DNA of 54,364 bases from Paramoeba atlantica (taxonomy: Eukaryota; Discosea). The stretch covers positions 1-54,364 of the forward strand of contig CDRNVI010000180.1 in assembly GCA_977017575.1 (NCBI GenBank). Direction: 5' to 3'. The translations under genes and the position numbers were made by a program. This document shows positions 20,716-30,092 of this stretch, in pieces; position 1 is the stretch's first letter, and every line of letters begins with the position of its first letter. The notes under the pieces were generated by a model. That model had not been told where the DNA came from and did no database searches. It saw only the letters and a list, made by a program, of their open reading frames with translations.

Positions 20716-23700
20716 GAAATAAAATAGATGGAATCGAAAATGAAGTTCCACTTTGTGCCTATGGCGGTATATTTTTTTCTGTTTTCTTTTCTCTTTTCTT
20801 TTCCCTTTTCCTCTTTCTTTCTCTTCTCTTCTCTTTTTCTCTCTTCTCTTTTCCCTTTTCCTCTTTCTCTTTTCTTTCTCTTTTATTTTAATAGAAATTA
20901 AATAAAAAAAAATTAAATAAAAAAATAAGAATTAAATAAATAATATTATTTTCCATTATCAGATATTCACGGACAATTTTTTGATTTAATTGAAGTATTT
21001 CGGCGTTCTGGAGGTTTTCTTTTCTTTTCTTTTTTTGATTTTTCTTTAGAATATTTTCTTTTTATTTTTTTTATTAATTATTTTTGTTTTATTCTTAATT
21101 GGAAAATATAAATTTTGTTTTGAAAGAAAAATATTTTTTTTTGATTTTTAAAATAAGAATATTTTATTAAATAGAATCAATTTTCTTTATTTTAAATTAA
21201 ATAAAATTAAATAATCATAAATTAAAAAAAAATCAATTAATTAATTAATAACAATAAAATTATTAATTATTTAATAACAATAAAATTATTAATTATTTAA
21301 TAACAATAAAATTATTAATTATTTAATAACAATAAAATTATTAATGATTTCTCTTTTCTTTTTTTAGGAGAACCACCAAATGGAAGGGCTCTTTTTTTAG
21401 GTGATTATGCTGATAGAGGTTCTCTCTCCTCTCTCTTTCTCTCTCTTTCTTCTCTCTTCTCTCTTTCTCTCTTTCTTCTCTCTCTCTCTTTCTCTCTCTC
21501 TTTCTTTCTTTCTTTTCTCTTTTTTTCTCTTCTCTTTTTTAAGTTCCTCTTTTTTGTTAAAACTTCTTTTCTCATTTCTTTCTCTCTCTTTCTTTCTCTC
21601 TCTTTCTTTCTCTCTCTCTCTCTCTCTCTTCAAAAAGGGATGTTTGGGACAGAATGTATTTTATATTTATTGGCATTAAAAATTAATTATCCAAACCGAA
21701 TTTGGCTCCTCAGAGGTTTAATCTCTCTTTTTTCTCTCTTTTTTCTCTCTCTCTTTTCTGCCTCTTCTTTTCTTCTTTTTCTTTTCTTTTCTTTTTTCTT
21801 TTCATCTTTTTTCTTTTCCTTTTCCTTTTCTTTTTCTTTTTTTCTTTTCTTTACTGAATAAATTTCATTTTAGGGAATCATGAAAGTAGAACAATTACAA
21901 CAAACTTTAATTTTAAAACAGAATGTATTGTCAAATATAATGAAGAAATATATAACATGGTCTCTCTTTCTCTCTTTCTCTTTCTCTCTTTCTCTTTCTC
22001 TCTTTCTCTCTCCTCTCTCTCTTCTCTTAATTGAAACACTTTCTCCATGTTCTCTTCTCTTCTTTTCTCTTCTCTCTTCTCTTCCTCTCTCTCCCTCTCT
22101 CTCCCTCTCTCTCCCTCTCTCTCTCTCCTCTCTTCTTCAAAAAGATGTGTGAATTATTTACAACAATACCTCTTTGTGCATTGGTGACAACACAAAATTA
22201 TGGAAAATTTTTGTGTGTTCATGGTGGTATTGGTCCCAATATTTCTACAATTCAAGATATTCTGGTTTTTGTTTTTGTTTTTGTTTTTTTGTTTTTTTTC
22301 TTTTTTTTGTTTTTTTTTCTTTTTTCTTTTTTCTTTTTTCTTTTTTTTTTCTTTTCTTTTTTCTTTTTTCTTTTTTCATTTTTCATTTTTCTTTTTTGTC
22401 TATTTTTTTTTTGTTTTTCTTTTCTCTGTCTTTTCTTATTTTTTTCTTTTATTCCTCTCTCTCAATTCCCCTTCCCCTTCCAAAAAACAAGGACATAAAC
22501 CGATTCGAAAGCTCAGAAATGGAAGGAAAAATGGCAGAAATATTATGGTCAGATCCAATAACACCAGAAGAACACCCAAAACTTTCTCGTTCTGATATCG
22601 AAAATTTTGAGTTTCGAGATAATCATGTCAGGGGATGTGGGTTTTTTTTTGGGCGTGTTTCTGCTATTGAGTTTGTTGAGAGGAATGATTTGAGGTTTTT
22701 TTTTTATTTTTATTTTTATTATTATTATTTTTTATTATTTTTTTATTTTTATTTTTATTGTGGTTATTCTTTTATTTTTAAAAAAGACTTTTTTTTAACA
22801 AAAAATGTTTTCTTTTTTTTTTTAGTTCAGTTGTAAGAGCACATGAAGTTCAACAATATGGATACACAGAACATCGATTTGGTGACTTTACCAGGTTCTC
22901 TATTCTCTTTCCTCTCTCCCTTTCCCCCATTCTATCTTTCTCTCTCTTTCTGAACAAAAAAAATAGAGATTTTCCTCCAACAATTAGTATATTTTCAGCT
23001 CCAAATTATTGTGGTATTTATGAAAATTATGCTGGCTGGATGTGTATCTTTTTTCTTTTCTTTTTCTTTTTCTTTTTTTCTTTCTTTTAACGAATTGTTC
23101 TGTAGCATTTAAAAGTAGAAAATATGAATTTGATCAATGTGGGTGGTCTGAACAACCATACGTATTGCCTGAATTTGCTGATGGAATTTCTTTCTCTCTT
23201 CCTTTTGTTGGTTTGTCAATCTCTCTCTTTCACATTTGTTTTTCTTTTTTTTTTTGAATTTTTTTTTTGATCCAAATAGTGGAACAATTAATGTTTTGTG
23301 TGTTGGAAATAACAAAAAATCTTCTTTCTCACACTGGTGAAGAGGGTTCTTTTTTTTTTTTTTGAAAGTTGTGTTTTCTTTTTTTGTTTTAAAAACTAGT
23401 TTTTGATAGTTGGGGATGAAGAATTTGATGTGCAATTTGCCAAAAGATATTCTGCTGCCATTACACAAATCCAAGAATTGGAAAAATCCCGAACCGAAAG
23501 GTCACCTTTCTCATTGAAACCAGCCTTCTTTTTGTTTTGTCTCATTTCTTTCTAATCAAAAAGAAATATAGGTTACAAACACTCATCCCACAAATCCCAA
23601 AAAGATTTGTGGAGAGCAATCAAGTTGATGATCAAACTGGAAGAGAATTATCCAAGTTTGAAATTGCCAGAAGATTTGACAGTGCAAATGAGAATGTCAA

Positions 23701-23847
23701 GTTTGTTTTTTTTTAATTTAATTTTTTAATTCCAAAAAGAATTTCAAACATCCATTGTTCTTTTAACTTTTCTTTTTTTTTTTCAATACAACTTAATTTA
23801 GATCAGGACCAAAATTATTTCGACGAACCAAATCAAGTTTATTTTAA
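16499..23847 (+). CDS. Calcineurin A-like serine/threonine phosphatase with long charged N-terminus
   Basis: A many-exon gene starting MADLDLEERRRR. About ten short exons up to ~19200 give a basic, Ser/Glu/Lys-rich extension (including an EKEKEKEK tract). I join it to the catalytic part by continuity, not proof. Catalytic exons include 19664-19755, ~20224-20280, ~20964-21015 (DIHGQFFDLIEVFRRSGG), ~21368-21418 (GRALFLGDYADRG), ~21639-21715, 21874-21960 (NHESRT) and ~22145-22263 (FLCVHGGI). Later exons carry ILWSDP, NHVRGC, RAHE and IFSAPNYCG. Metal- and phosphate-binding PPP residues are present. The WSDP/RGC spacing and the SLPFV-x-EQL helix that binds calcineurin B point to calcineurin A rather than PP1 or PP2A. 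GDYVDRG is changed to GDYADRG. The tail (EEFDVQFAKRYSA... to RRTKSSLF, TAA) shows no obvious calmodulin-binding or autoinhibitory match. It should dephosphorylate proteins in response to calcium; regulation here is uncertain. Confidence 0.8.
19690..20090 (+). repeat. Three copies of a phosphatase exon end plus donor
   Basis: The end of exon 19664-19755 (TTCATGTTAATATTCTTTTC to TTAAAGGTTT, about 62 nt) recurs at about 19858-19920 with near-perfect identity. A third, truncated copy at about 20042-20088 has GACGGG changed to GACGTG. Both extra copies lie in the intron before the next exon (~20224) and are separated by (TTTTTA)n and (CTTTT)n tracts. The second copy retains the 5' splice site; the third has lost it. 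Confidence 0.9.
21240..21345. repeat. AT-rich tandem repeat inside a phosphatase intron
   Basis: About four units of a 26-27 bp repeat (core TTAATAACAATAAAATTATT). It lies in the intron between the exons ending ~21015 and starting ~21368. Most neighbouring introns are C/T-rich rather than A/T-rich. Confidence 0.8.
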
Positions 23848-24529
23848 AAGAAACCTTGCAATAAAAAAACTCAATGAAAAACTCCATGATCCAACTCTTG
23901 CCTCTTGAAAAATCTCAAAAAAAAGATAAAAATTCCTTTTCGATTGTGTGGGAATTTCTCTTGAAGAGAAAAAGGTTTCCTTCGAAATGTTAAAACAAAA
24001 TCCGAGCAACCAAAAATCTGTAATAATGAAAGAGACTGAGAAAAAAAGAAAACCTGGTGAGGTCAAATTCGAAATCCTTGGTTTTGGTATTCTCGCCCTG
24101 GAACTGATTTTCGGTGTGGGCACAACAGGGGGGGCTGCCGCGCCTTTCCGGTCAACCTGTGAACAAAATTTGACCGAAATCAACACGGGAGGAATTCTTT
24201 CAAAAGCCGAGGATGTCGCCCAACATCAACCCCAACATAACAAGAACGAGAACGAAAGTCATGGACGGGGGTGACCACGGCTCGCGGAAGCAGAAGGAAG
24301 AACCAAAAACCAAATCTTCAACCGGAACAGACGCGCGTTGTCGCGGGGGGAAAAAGAAATGGGGGAGAAAAAAGCGAGAATTCGGATGACGCAGTCGCTA
24401 ATTAAGCGCCCTAAATAATTTTCTTTGATCGTTCGTAGAAAGTGACCATCTTTAGGTCACACAAAAAACCGGGTCCAGTCGTTTTCTTTTTTTTTTTGTC
24501 CCTTCGAAGAAAAGGAAAGTGAAAAGAAA
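23848..24529. other. Intergenic region with a GC-richer centre
   Basis: No gene recognised. Base composition rises in G+C from about 24040 to 24420, marking the switch from the intron-dense, AT-rich block to the intron-poor, GC-richer genes that follow. Open frames on both strands at 23.84-24.27 kb lack domain similarity or a good start. The likely promoter of the next gene is in 24400-24529. Confidence 0.45.
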
Positions 24530-25573
24530 ATGTTGGGTAAAATCCTTCTTGTCTCGTGTCTTCTTTCTGTCGCGTTCGCCCCAAACACCGACCTCCCCCT
24601 CATCACAGATGTAAACGATCCTGAGTTTCTCGATCCTGCCTATGAAAAACTTGAGAAGCTCGTCGGCACCTGGAATTCTCCGTCAATCGATCCGACGGGG
24701 TACAATGTCATGCCCGTACCTGACGGCAACAATGAAGTTGGAAAAGGTAACCAAACTGATTGGCAGTCAAAGAATTTCTTCTATTATGAGGAGATGACCT
24801 TCACAGCGCCTGGTGAGGCACCAAACCGTGGTCAGTTGTTTCAACAAGGGTGTTACGCCTTGACCTATGAGCAGCGCGTTTACTTTGCGACTGATCCCTT
24901 CCGTGGACTCGGAGGGTTGATGGCTCAGCCACCAGTCCCCTCAAGGGCAGCTGACACCTTGGTCCACTTTGAGAATGGTTTGTGGCTCCAGCTTCAGTTC
25001 GAGGCCCAACCCAAGGGTGCCTATGCTCCTCCCTCTCTCCCGTTTCCCCCAGAGAATGAACGATTCCCTCCAGAGCAGCCATCGGCCTATGAGATCTGCA
25101 AGCAAATCTCAATCCCACACGGCAACTCGATCCTTGCAACAGGTAGCGTCACTACCTACAAGGGTGCGCCTACGTTCGACACCAAGCCACCACCATATCC
25201 CCCCTTCACTCTCAACCACACTATCCAGAACCCCACACTCATTCTTCAGGCCCAGCTTGAGAAGGTGACTGTGGTCCAAACAACAGAATTCAACGTATCC
25301 ACCAACAACGTAGGGGGTGGATTGCTCAACCTGCAGTTTGAGCAGGGCAACTCCAAGGTCACCGGCTTTGACACACGATTTTTTATTGAGGAGCTTCGTG
25401 ATGGCTCGACCCAGTTGCAATATGTTCAGACCATCAGAATGCTGTTTGACGTCACCAGAAATCCCCAGGGGATCCCTGACCCCACCGACGGTGTGTCGAT
25501 TCCGTTCCTTCATATTACTGCCAACACACTTGTCCCCTCAAATGGTGAAACTTGCCGTGTTGGTTTCAATTAA
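24530..25573 (+). CDS. Secreted heme-binding-like beta-barrel protein
   Basis: A single exon of 347 residues. A signal peptide (MLGKILLVSCLLSVAFA) is followed by LVGTWNS near residue 44, NFFYYEEMTF near 84, NRGQLFQQGCYALTYEQRV, LVHFENGLWLQL and ISIPHGNSILATGS. The order 'L-x-G-T-W ... Y-x-E-x-x-x-F ... NRG ... Y ... HFE-G-x-W ... IPHG' resembles the FABP/nitrobindin-like family annotated in bacteria as heme-binding proteins. I base this on motif memory only. Ligand and function here are unknown. Codon use is more C/G-ending than in the neighbouring AT-rich genes, and there is no intron, so lateral acquisition or high expression are both possible. The C-terminus has a cysteine and no membrane anchor. 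Confidence 0.65.
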   Translation: MLGKILLVSCLLSVAFAPNTDLPLITDVNDPEFLDPAYEKLEKLVGTWNSPSIDPTGYNVMPVPDGNNEVGKGNQTDWQSKNFFYYEEMTFTAPGEAPNRGQLFQQGCYALTYEQRVYFATDPFRGLGGLMAQPPVPSRAADTLVHFENGLWLQLQFEAQPKGAYAPPSLPFPPENERFPPEQPSAYEICKQISIPHGNSILATGSVTTYKGAPTFDTKPPPYPPFTLNHTIQNPTLILQAQLEKVTVVQTTEFNVSTNNVGGGLLNLQFEQGNSKVTGFDTRFFIEELRDGSTQLQYVQTIRMLFDVTRNPQGIPDPTDGVSIPFLHITANTLVPSNGETCRVGFN

Positions 25574-26009
25574 TTCACCATTTTTTGATGAAAATTGTGC
25601 TTTCAAAAGCACCAAACAAAAACACTTTTTATTTTTTTTTTTATCTTTCTTGAGAATAAATGATAAAAATTTCACAATCAATCTCACAATTATTCCCAAA
25701 ACAACTGATCTTCAGTGCGAAAAAAACAACCGGAAGAGAAAAGGGTTGCCTTTCTGTGTTTTATTTTTTCCCTCCTTCCCCACTGATCAAAAATTGACTG
25801 GATGAAAAGTCAGAAAATTCCTCTTTTGCAACACAGGGCGACTGACGGAAAAATCGTTTCGTGGTGTAAAAAAGAAAAAAAGAATTTTGGGAATGGATTT
25901 TTCAATACATTTTTGGATGCGCGGGATGGACTACCTTTGAGAAAAAGACTTTTTTTGTTTTTTTGGTTTTGGATTTTTTTTTTTCGTTTTCGCCCTCTTC
26001 TGTTTTTGA
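25574..26009. other. Intergenic region
   Basis: T-rich 3' flank of the secreted-protein gene, containing AATAAA at about 25656-25661 as a possible polyadenylation signal, then the promoter side of the next gene. No further gene was seen. Confidence 0.4.
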
Positions 26010-27146
26010 ATGTTGTGGTTTTCTTTGTTGATTTCTCTTCTCTTTTGTTGGTCTGTTTCTGCTCAGGACACTAGAGAAATCCTTCCTGGTGATATCCTCC
26101 ATGGTTCTGTGAATTCCACAAATTATGATTACTACTCCTACACACCTGAGAAGAATTTGATCCAATTCGATTGGATTGTGACCATCTTGGAAGGGAATGG
26201 TCATTGCACTATTTACGACAACCAATCCCCCTATTTTCCTTCCACATACTACTACACCAACAGCGTTGATTCCATCCAAGGTCATGCTTTCTTCAACGAA
26301 ACGAGTTTCGATGGCGTCAGACATGATGACATTTATTATCTTGCGGTGTATGCTCCTTCTACTTCTCCGACCAAGGGGTGTCGATATACCGTCCAATTGA
26401 ACCTCGTTCCCTACTCTTGCCCAAATAATTGCAGCCTCCATGGACACTGTTATTCTGAGAGCTGTTCCTGTGACCGAGGTTATGACGGATATGAATGCCA
26501 AGATCGCTACGACCGCTTGGACCGAGATGATTTGATGGTTGGTTATGTGGGAGGGTATGGTTGGAATTATTATAACATTCTCTCAGAAAAACCTCTCATT
26601 GTGTGGATGAACACCACCTCCGATGTTGTTTGTGAACTCTACACTCACAAGGAGTATTTTCCGTCTCAAACTGTGTATGAATCAAGCAACAAACATAATG
26701 TCTCTGTCAACAAGATGATCAGAATGTCGGTTGATAAGGGTGATAATGTTTTGTGGTATATTGGTGTGCATGGCAACGGATGTCAATACTCTTTGATTGT
26801 CCAAGAAACAGAGTTTAATAACTGGGAATCTGCTTCCCCTATTCTTGCCACAATAGGGCTAATTGTTTTGATAATTTTGGCTGTGGTTTTTCTTGCGACT
26901 TTGAAGTTCTTTCTGAGGAGAACAGTGACGATTTGCCTTTTGGGTACAATCGAGGCAGTTGTTGTTGCTGGGACAAAAGAGGACCCAAAACCTTATTCTT
27001 CTGTTTCTCAAAATGATGAGGATGTTGAGTTGCAAGAGTATTCAACTCTTGCGTTTGAAGAAGATGAAGAAGGAGGAGGGAATGATGAGGAGGAGGTGTC
27101 TTTAAAAGACCAAATTGAAGAAGATTGGAACTCTGATGAAAAATGA
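26010..27146 (+). CDS. Type I membrane protein with EGF-like module
   Basis: A single exon of 378 residues. An N-terminal signal peptide ends near SVSAQD. There are two similar beta-rich extracellular segments (GDILHGSVNSTNYDYYSY near residue 26; MVGYVGGYGWNYYNILS near 177), resembling the PPC or TMEM8-type domains that surround EGF modules. Between them is one EGF-like module, CSLHGHCYSESCSCDRGYDG, near residues 140-160. A single hydrophobic span (IGLIVLIILAVVFLATL) near residues 283-300 is followed by an acidic cytoplasmic tail. Several N-x-S/T sites suggest glycosylation. A surface receptor or adhesion role is plausible but not shown. Confidence 0.75.
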   Translation: MLWFSLLISLLFCWSVSAQDTREILPGDILHGSVNSTNYDYYSYTPEKNLIQFDWIVTILEGNGHCTIYDNQSPYFPSTYYYTNSVDSIQGHAFFNETSFDGVRHDDIYYLAVYAPSTSPTKGCRYTVQLNLVPYSCPNNCSLHGHCYSESCSCDRGYDGYECQDRYDRLDRDDLMVGYVGGYGWNYYNILSEKPLIVWMNTTSDVVCELYTHKEYFPSQTVYESSNKHNVSVNKMIRMSVDKGDNVLWYIGVHGNGCQYSLIVQETEFNNWESASPILATIGLIVLIILAVVFLATLKFFLRRTVTICLLGTIEAVVVAGTKEDPKPYSSVSQNDEDVELQEYSTLAFEEDEEGGGNDEEEVSLKDQIEEDWNSDEK

Positions 27147-27403
27147 ATTTTTATTTATTATATTGACATGACACATGAAACTTATTTTCTTTTTTCTTTT
27201 GCAAATTCGATCCAAGACATTATGAACATTTTTTATTGTGTGACTGAATACTAAAAATTTCACAACCATTTCAAAAACCGATTTTTGAAAAGGGAATTCT
27301 TTTTTGTTTTGTTTTTTTGTGTGAATTTTTTTTTTTTCTGAGAAATTTCTTTTGTTTTCGAGGAAGAAAATTAAGAGTGTGAGGAAGGCGAGATTGTTTG
27401 AAA

Positions 27404-28350
27404 ATGACAACATCTTTTCTCAACATGGATCATGTTATTGCGGGAGCGGTGTTGGTGGGATGGCCATTGCATGACACTTTTTTGATGTGGCCGCCCCTTC
27501 TTCATGCGTTTGAGAGTAAGGACGAACAACAAATCAAAAAGAGCAGGATCCGTGCTTATTGCTTGGCGATTGGAATGCCCTGGGCAACTCTTGCTGGAGG
27601 TTAGGCTTTTTTCACACAATCTCCTTTTCCTTTTTCCTTGTCTTTTTACCTTTACCCTTTTTCTTTCCTTTTTTTCCTTTCTTCCCACTTTTTTTTTCTT
27701 CTTCTTCTTTAACCCCCGTCCTTTCCTGCCTTCTCCCAGTTTACTGTGCATCTCAAATGGGAAGGCTGAGTGGAACTCCCACTGATTTCCTCCTTTCCCA
27801 ACCTGCACTCCCCAAAGTCATGTCATACAGGACAATGGCTACGGCGGGGTTGTGTACCATTGCAACCATTGACACATGGACCCCTCTCATCCTTGCCCTG
27901 ACTGGCAGTGGAGATATGGAGTTGCACCAAAAGAACATTGAGAGCGCCTCCTTCAACTGTTTTTGGCCAAGCTCACCTTCTGAGCTCCTTGGATGGGTTG
28001 GTGTATCAGTTACAGCAGGTGTTGCGGAAGAGATCCTCTTTCGTGGGTTCCTTCCACACTACCTCCTTACTTATTGCAATGTCTCAAGCGTTGCTCTTGC
28101 ACATGCCATTTCTGCTGTTTTGTTTGGGGCAGGCCATTTGTATGCTCGCACAAGCTCAGATGCTGGGATCCTCAGCAACTGGAAAGGAGCTCTGGGGAGT
28201 ATGATAATTGGTGGAATGTTTAGTTTGGTGGCTCTGCAAACCAATTCCATTCGCATCCCTATTGTCTGCCACGCTCTCATAGATGTTGGGGTTGGTGCAT
28301 TTGCATACACAGTGAGACAACAAAGAAAAACTATTAAAAAAGTCGATTGA
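27404..28350 (+). CDS. CPBP (Abi/CAAX-protease-like) intramembrane metalloprotease
   Basis: Two exons, 27404-27599 and 27740-28350, joined in phase 1 across a C/T-rich intron, giving about 268 residues. Several hydrophobic segments are present. All three CPBP motifs can be seen: EEILFRG (E-E-x-x-x-R), FGAGHLY (F-x-x-x-H) and HALIDVG (H-x-x-x-D). These residues bind the catalytic metal in Rce1-type and bacterial Abi proteases. The protein looks closer to the general CPBP group than to Rce1 itself, and its substrate is unknown. The ATG at 27404 gives the longest product that begins with ATG. Confidence 0.82.
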
Positions 28351-28975
28351 GTGGATTATTGTCTGGTCAAGAGATTTGATCAGTGTTCTTGATTTGGTTA
28401 GATTTTTGTTCTATTTTTTTTTGTATTCTTTATTTGATTGTGTTTGGTTTCTTTATTTCCAATTGCGAGATGGTTTTGGTTGTTTGGTTGAACAGGTTAG
28501 AATTAAAATAAGTCAGTAAAGAGTTTTAAACTAAGTTTCCTTTGTTCAAATTCAAGAAAGCAAAGAAAAAGTTCTTTTTCAAAATCAAAAATTGAATGTA
28601 AAGTTCAAAGACCATGTTTCTCTCTCTTTCATTTTTTCATCCACATCACCCTACACTTTTGTTTTCTTCAAATTTCCTTTTTTTGATCAACCTTGAAGAA
28701 AAAAAAAAACTTGTGGGACCAACAAAATCCATTTCCAACAAAAAATTCTACAAAAATTGCCATTCAAACAAGGAATATTTTCAAGAAAATCAAAAATTTG
28801 TTTCGGAGATTAATGTTGTGTACGCTTCTTGTTTTTTTTTCAAAACACTGAATTTCAAGAAAAATCAAACGAACAACAAAAACCTAAACCAAAGTTTTTT
28901 ATTTCCATTGCCAAGGATAAAAAAAAGAGGGTAAGAGATGCAAACTAAAAAGAGGGAAAAATAATAGGGAAAAGC
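28351..28975. other. Intergenic region
   Basis: AT-rich spacer between two convergent genes (CPBP on plus, PLAC8 on minus). It should hold both 3' ends. A 100-codon open frame at 28.6-28.9 kb is Lys/Phe/Asn-rich with no recognisable domain and was not called. Confidence 0.45.
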
Positions 28976-29840
28976 TCACTCCCTCATCTCAAGCTCATCT
29001 CTCCTCAAACGCCTCATCTCTTGTATTTCTTGAGCTAGAGAACAACAATGACAGAAAGAATGAAGCAAACAATCATGCCAAACACTTCCCTCCAGAGAAT
29101 ACCGCAACCGCATGTCAACACGATGAACAAAACCCAACACCCACTGAGAACAAGAACAACAACAACAGAGAAAAATATAAACACAACACCACAATGCACT
29201 TGAACCCTCCCCCTCCTGGTTTCCTTCACGGAGTGCTTGAATATTCCCAAAGTTTTCACAAGGACAACAGAGATCTCTGAGGTCACATCCCCACAGCCCA
29301 TATTCCCATGGATTCTGAGGAGTTGTGAGTGTTTCCTCTCTTCTTTCTCTTTCTCCTTCTTCTCCTTCTTCTCCTTCTCCTCCTTCTCCTCCCAAATCCA
29401 TGAGCAATACTTCATCCAGGTGTTCACCTCCTCTTTCCAAAGATGGACCATCTTTTTCAATCTCATTGTCATCAACATATCCCTTCCAGGTTGGTTGAAA
29501 TTTAACAATCAACACAACAATCCACAACAAGCACAACGGATGTTGATGGCAGAGACAAACGGCAGCATTCGAAGGTCTCACATTTTTTGTCTTTTGTTTT
29601 TGGCCAAGTGTTCATCGAAAATAACCTGTTGCAGGGAGGTTATTGGGGAGGTTCTTGGAGAGAAAGTATGAGTTTTAAGATTTTTAAAGACTTAAAGAAA
29701 ACAGAGGTACCTCTTGTGGAAGGCGAAGAGCGGCAAGAATTTGAGTTCGAACTCGAGGAATCAGCAAAGCCTCTTCAATGAATTTCCAGAACGCCTCATT
29801 TTTTGGGCGTTCTGGGTCCTCGTTCGATCAGACATCCTCA
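28976..29840 (-). CDS. PLAC8-family cysteine-rich protein (5' exons unresolved)
   Basis: The main minus-strand exon (about 29480-28976) ends MREAR-like in QEIQEMRRLRRDELEMRE. It carries a PLAC8 domain: GLWGCDLRDLCCPCENFG, a Cys-rich hydrophobic segment (CCVYIFLCCCCSCS), then MRLRYSLEGSVWHDCLLHSF and CHCCSLAQEIQEMR. PLAC8 proteins are membrane-associated and include plant cadmium-resistance and cell-number regulators. A Gly/Glu tract precedes the domain. Upstream exons on the minus strand are likely at about 29830-29710 (FWKFIEEALLIPRVRTQIL) and about 29640-29585 (VIFDEHLAKNKRQK). I could not make one consistent set of splice phases, so the start and exact borders are open. Confidence 0.65.
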
Positions 29841-30092
29841 CATGGGCCTGTTTGATTCTGCGATTCAGTAGAGGTGACCTTTTCCTCTTTTTTTTTTTTT
29901 TCGTTTCGGGTTAAATTGTCTCGCCGGGTTAAAACAGTTGCTCTACCTGCCAGAGAAAAGAAGAAAAAGAAAAAAAGATGATGATGACGACAAAAGGGGG
30001 AAAAATAATTTTTTTCAGAAACCGAAAATCTTCTCTTTTTTTTTTTTTGCAGAAAGAAGATTTTCTGAAAAAGATTTTCTTAATTTTGTTGC

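Noticed and set aside
23839..24274. Open frames on both strands in the gap before the secreted protein
   Set aside because: No recognised domain, weak starts, and they overlap each other.
24801..25513. Minus-strand open frames in the secreted-protein gene
   Set aside because: Shadows of a well-supported plus-strand gene with a signal peptide.
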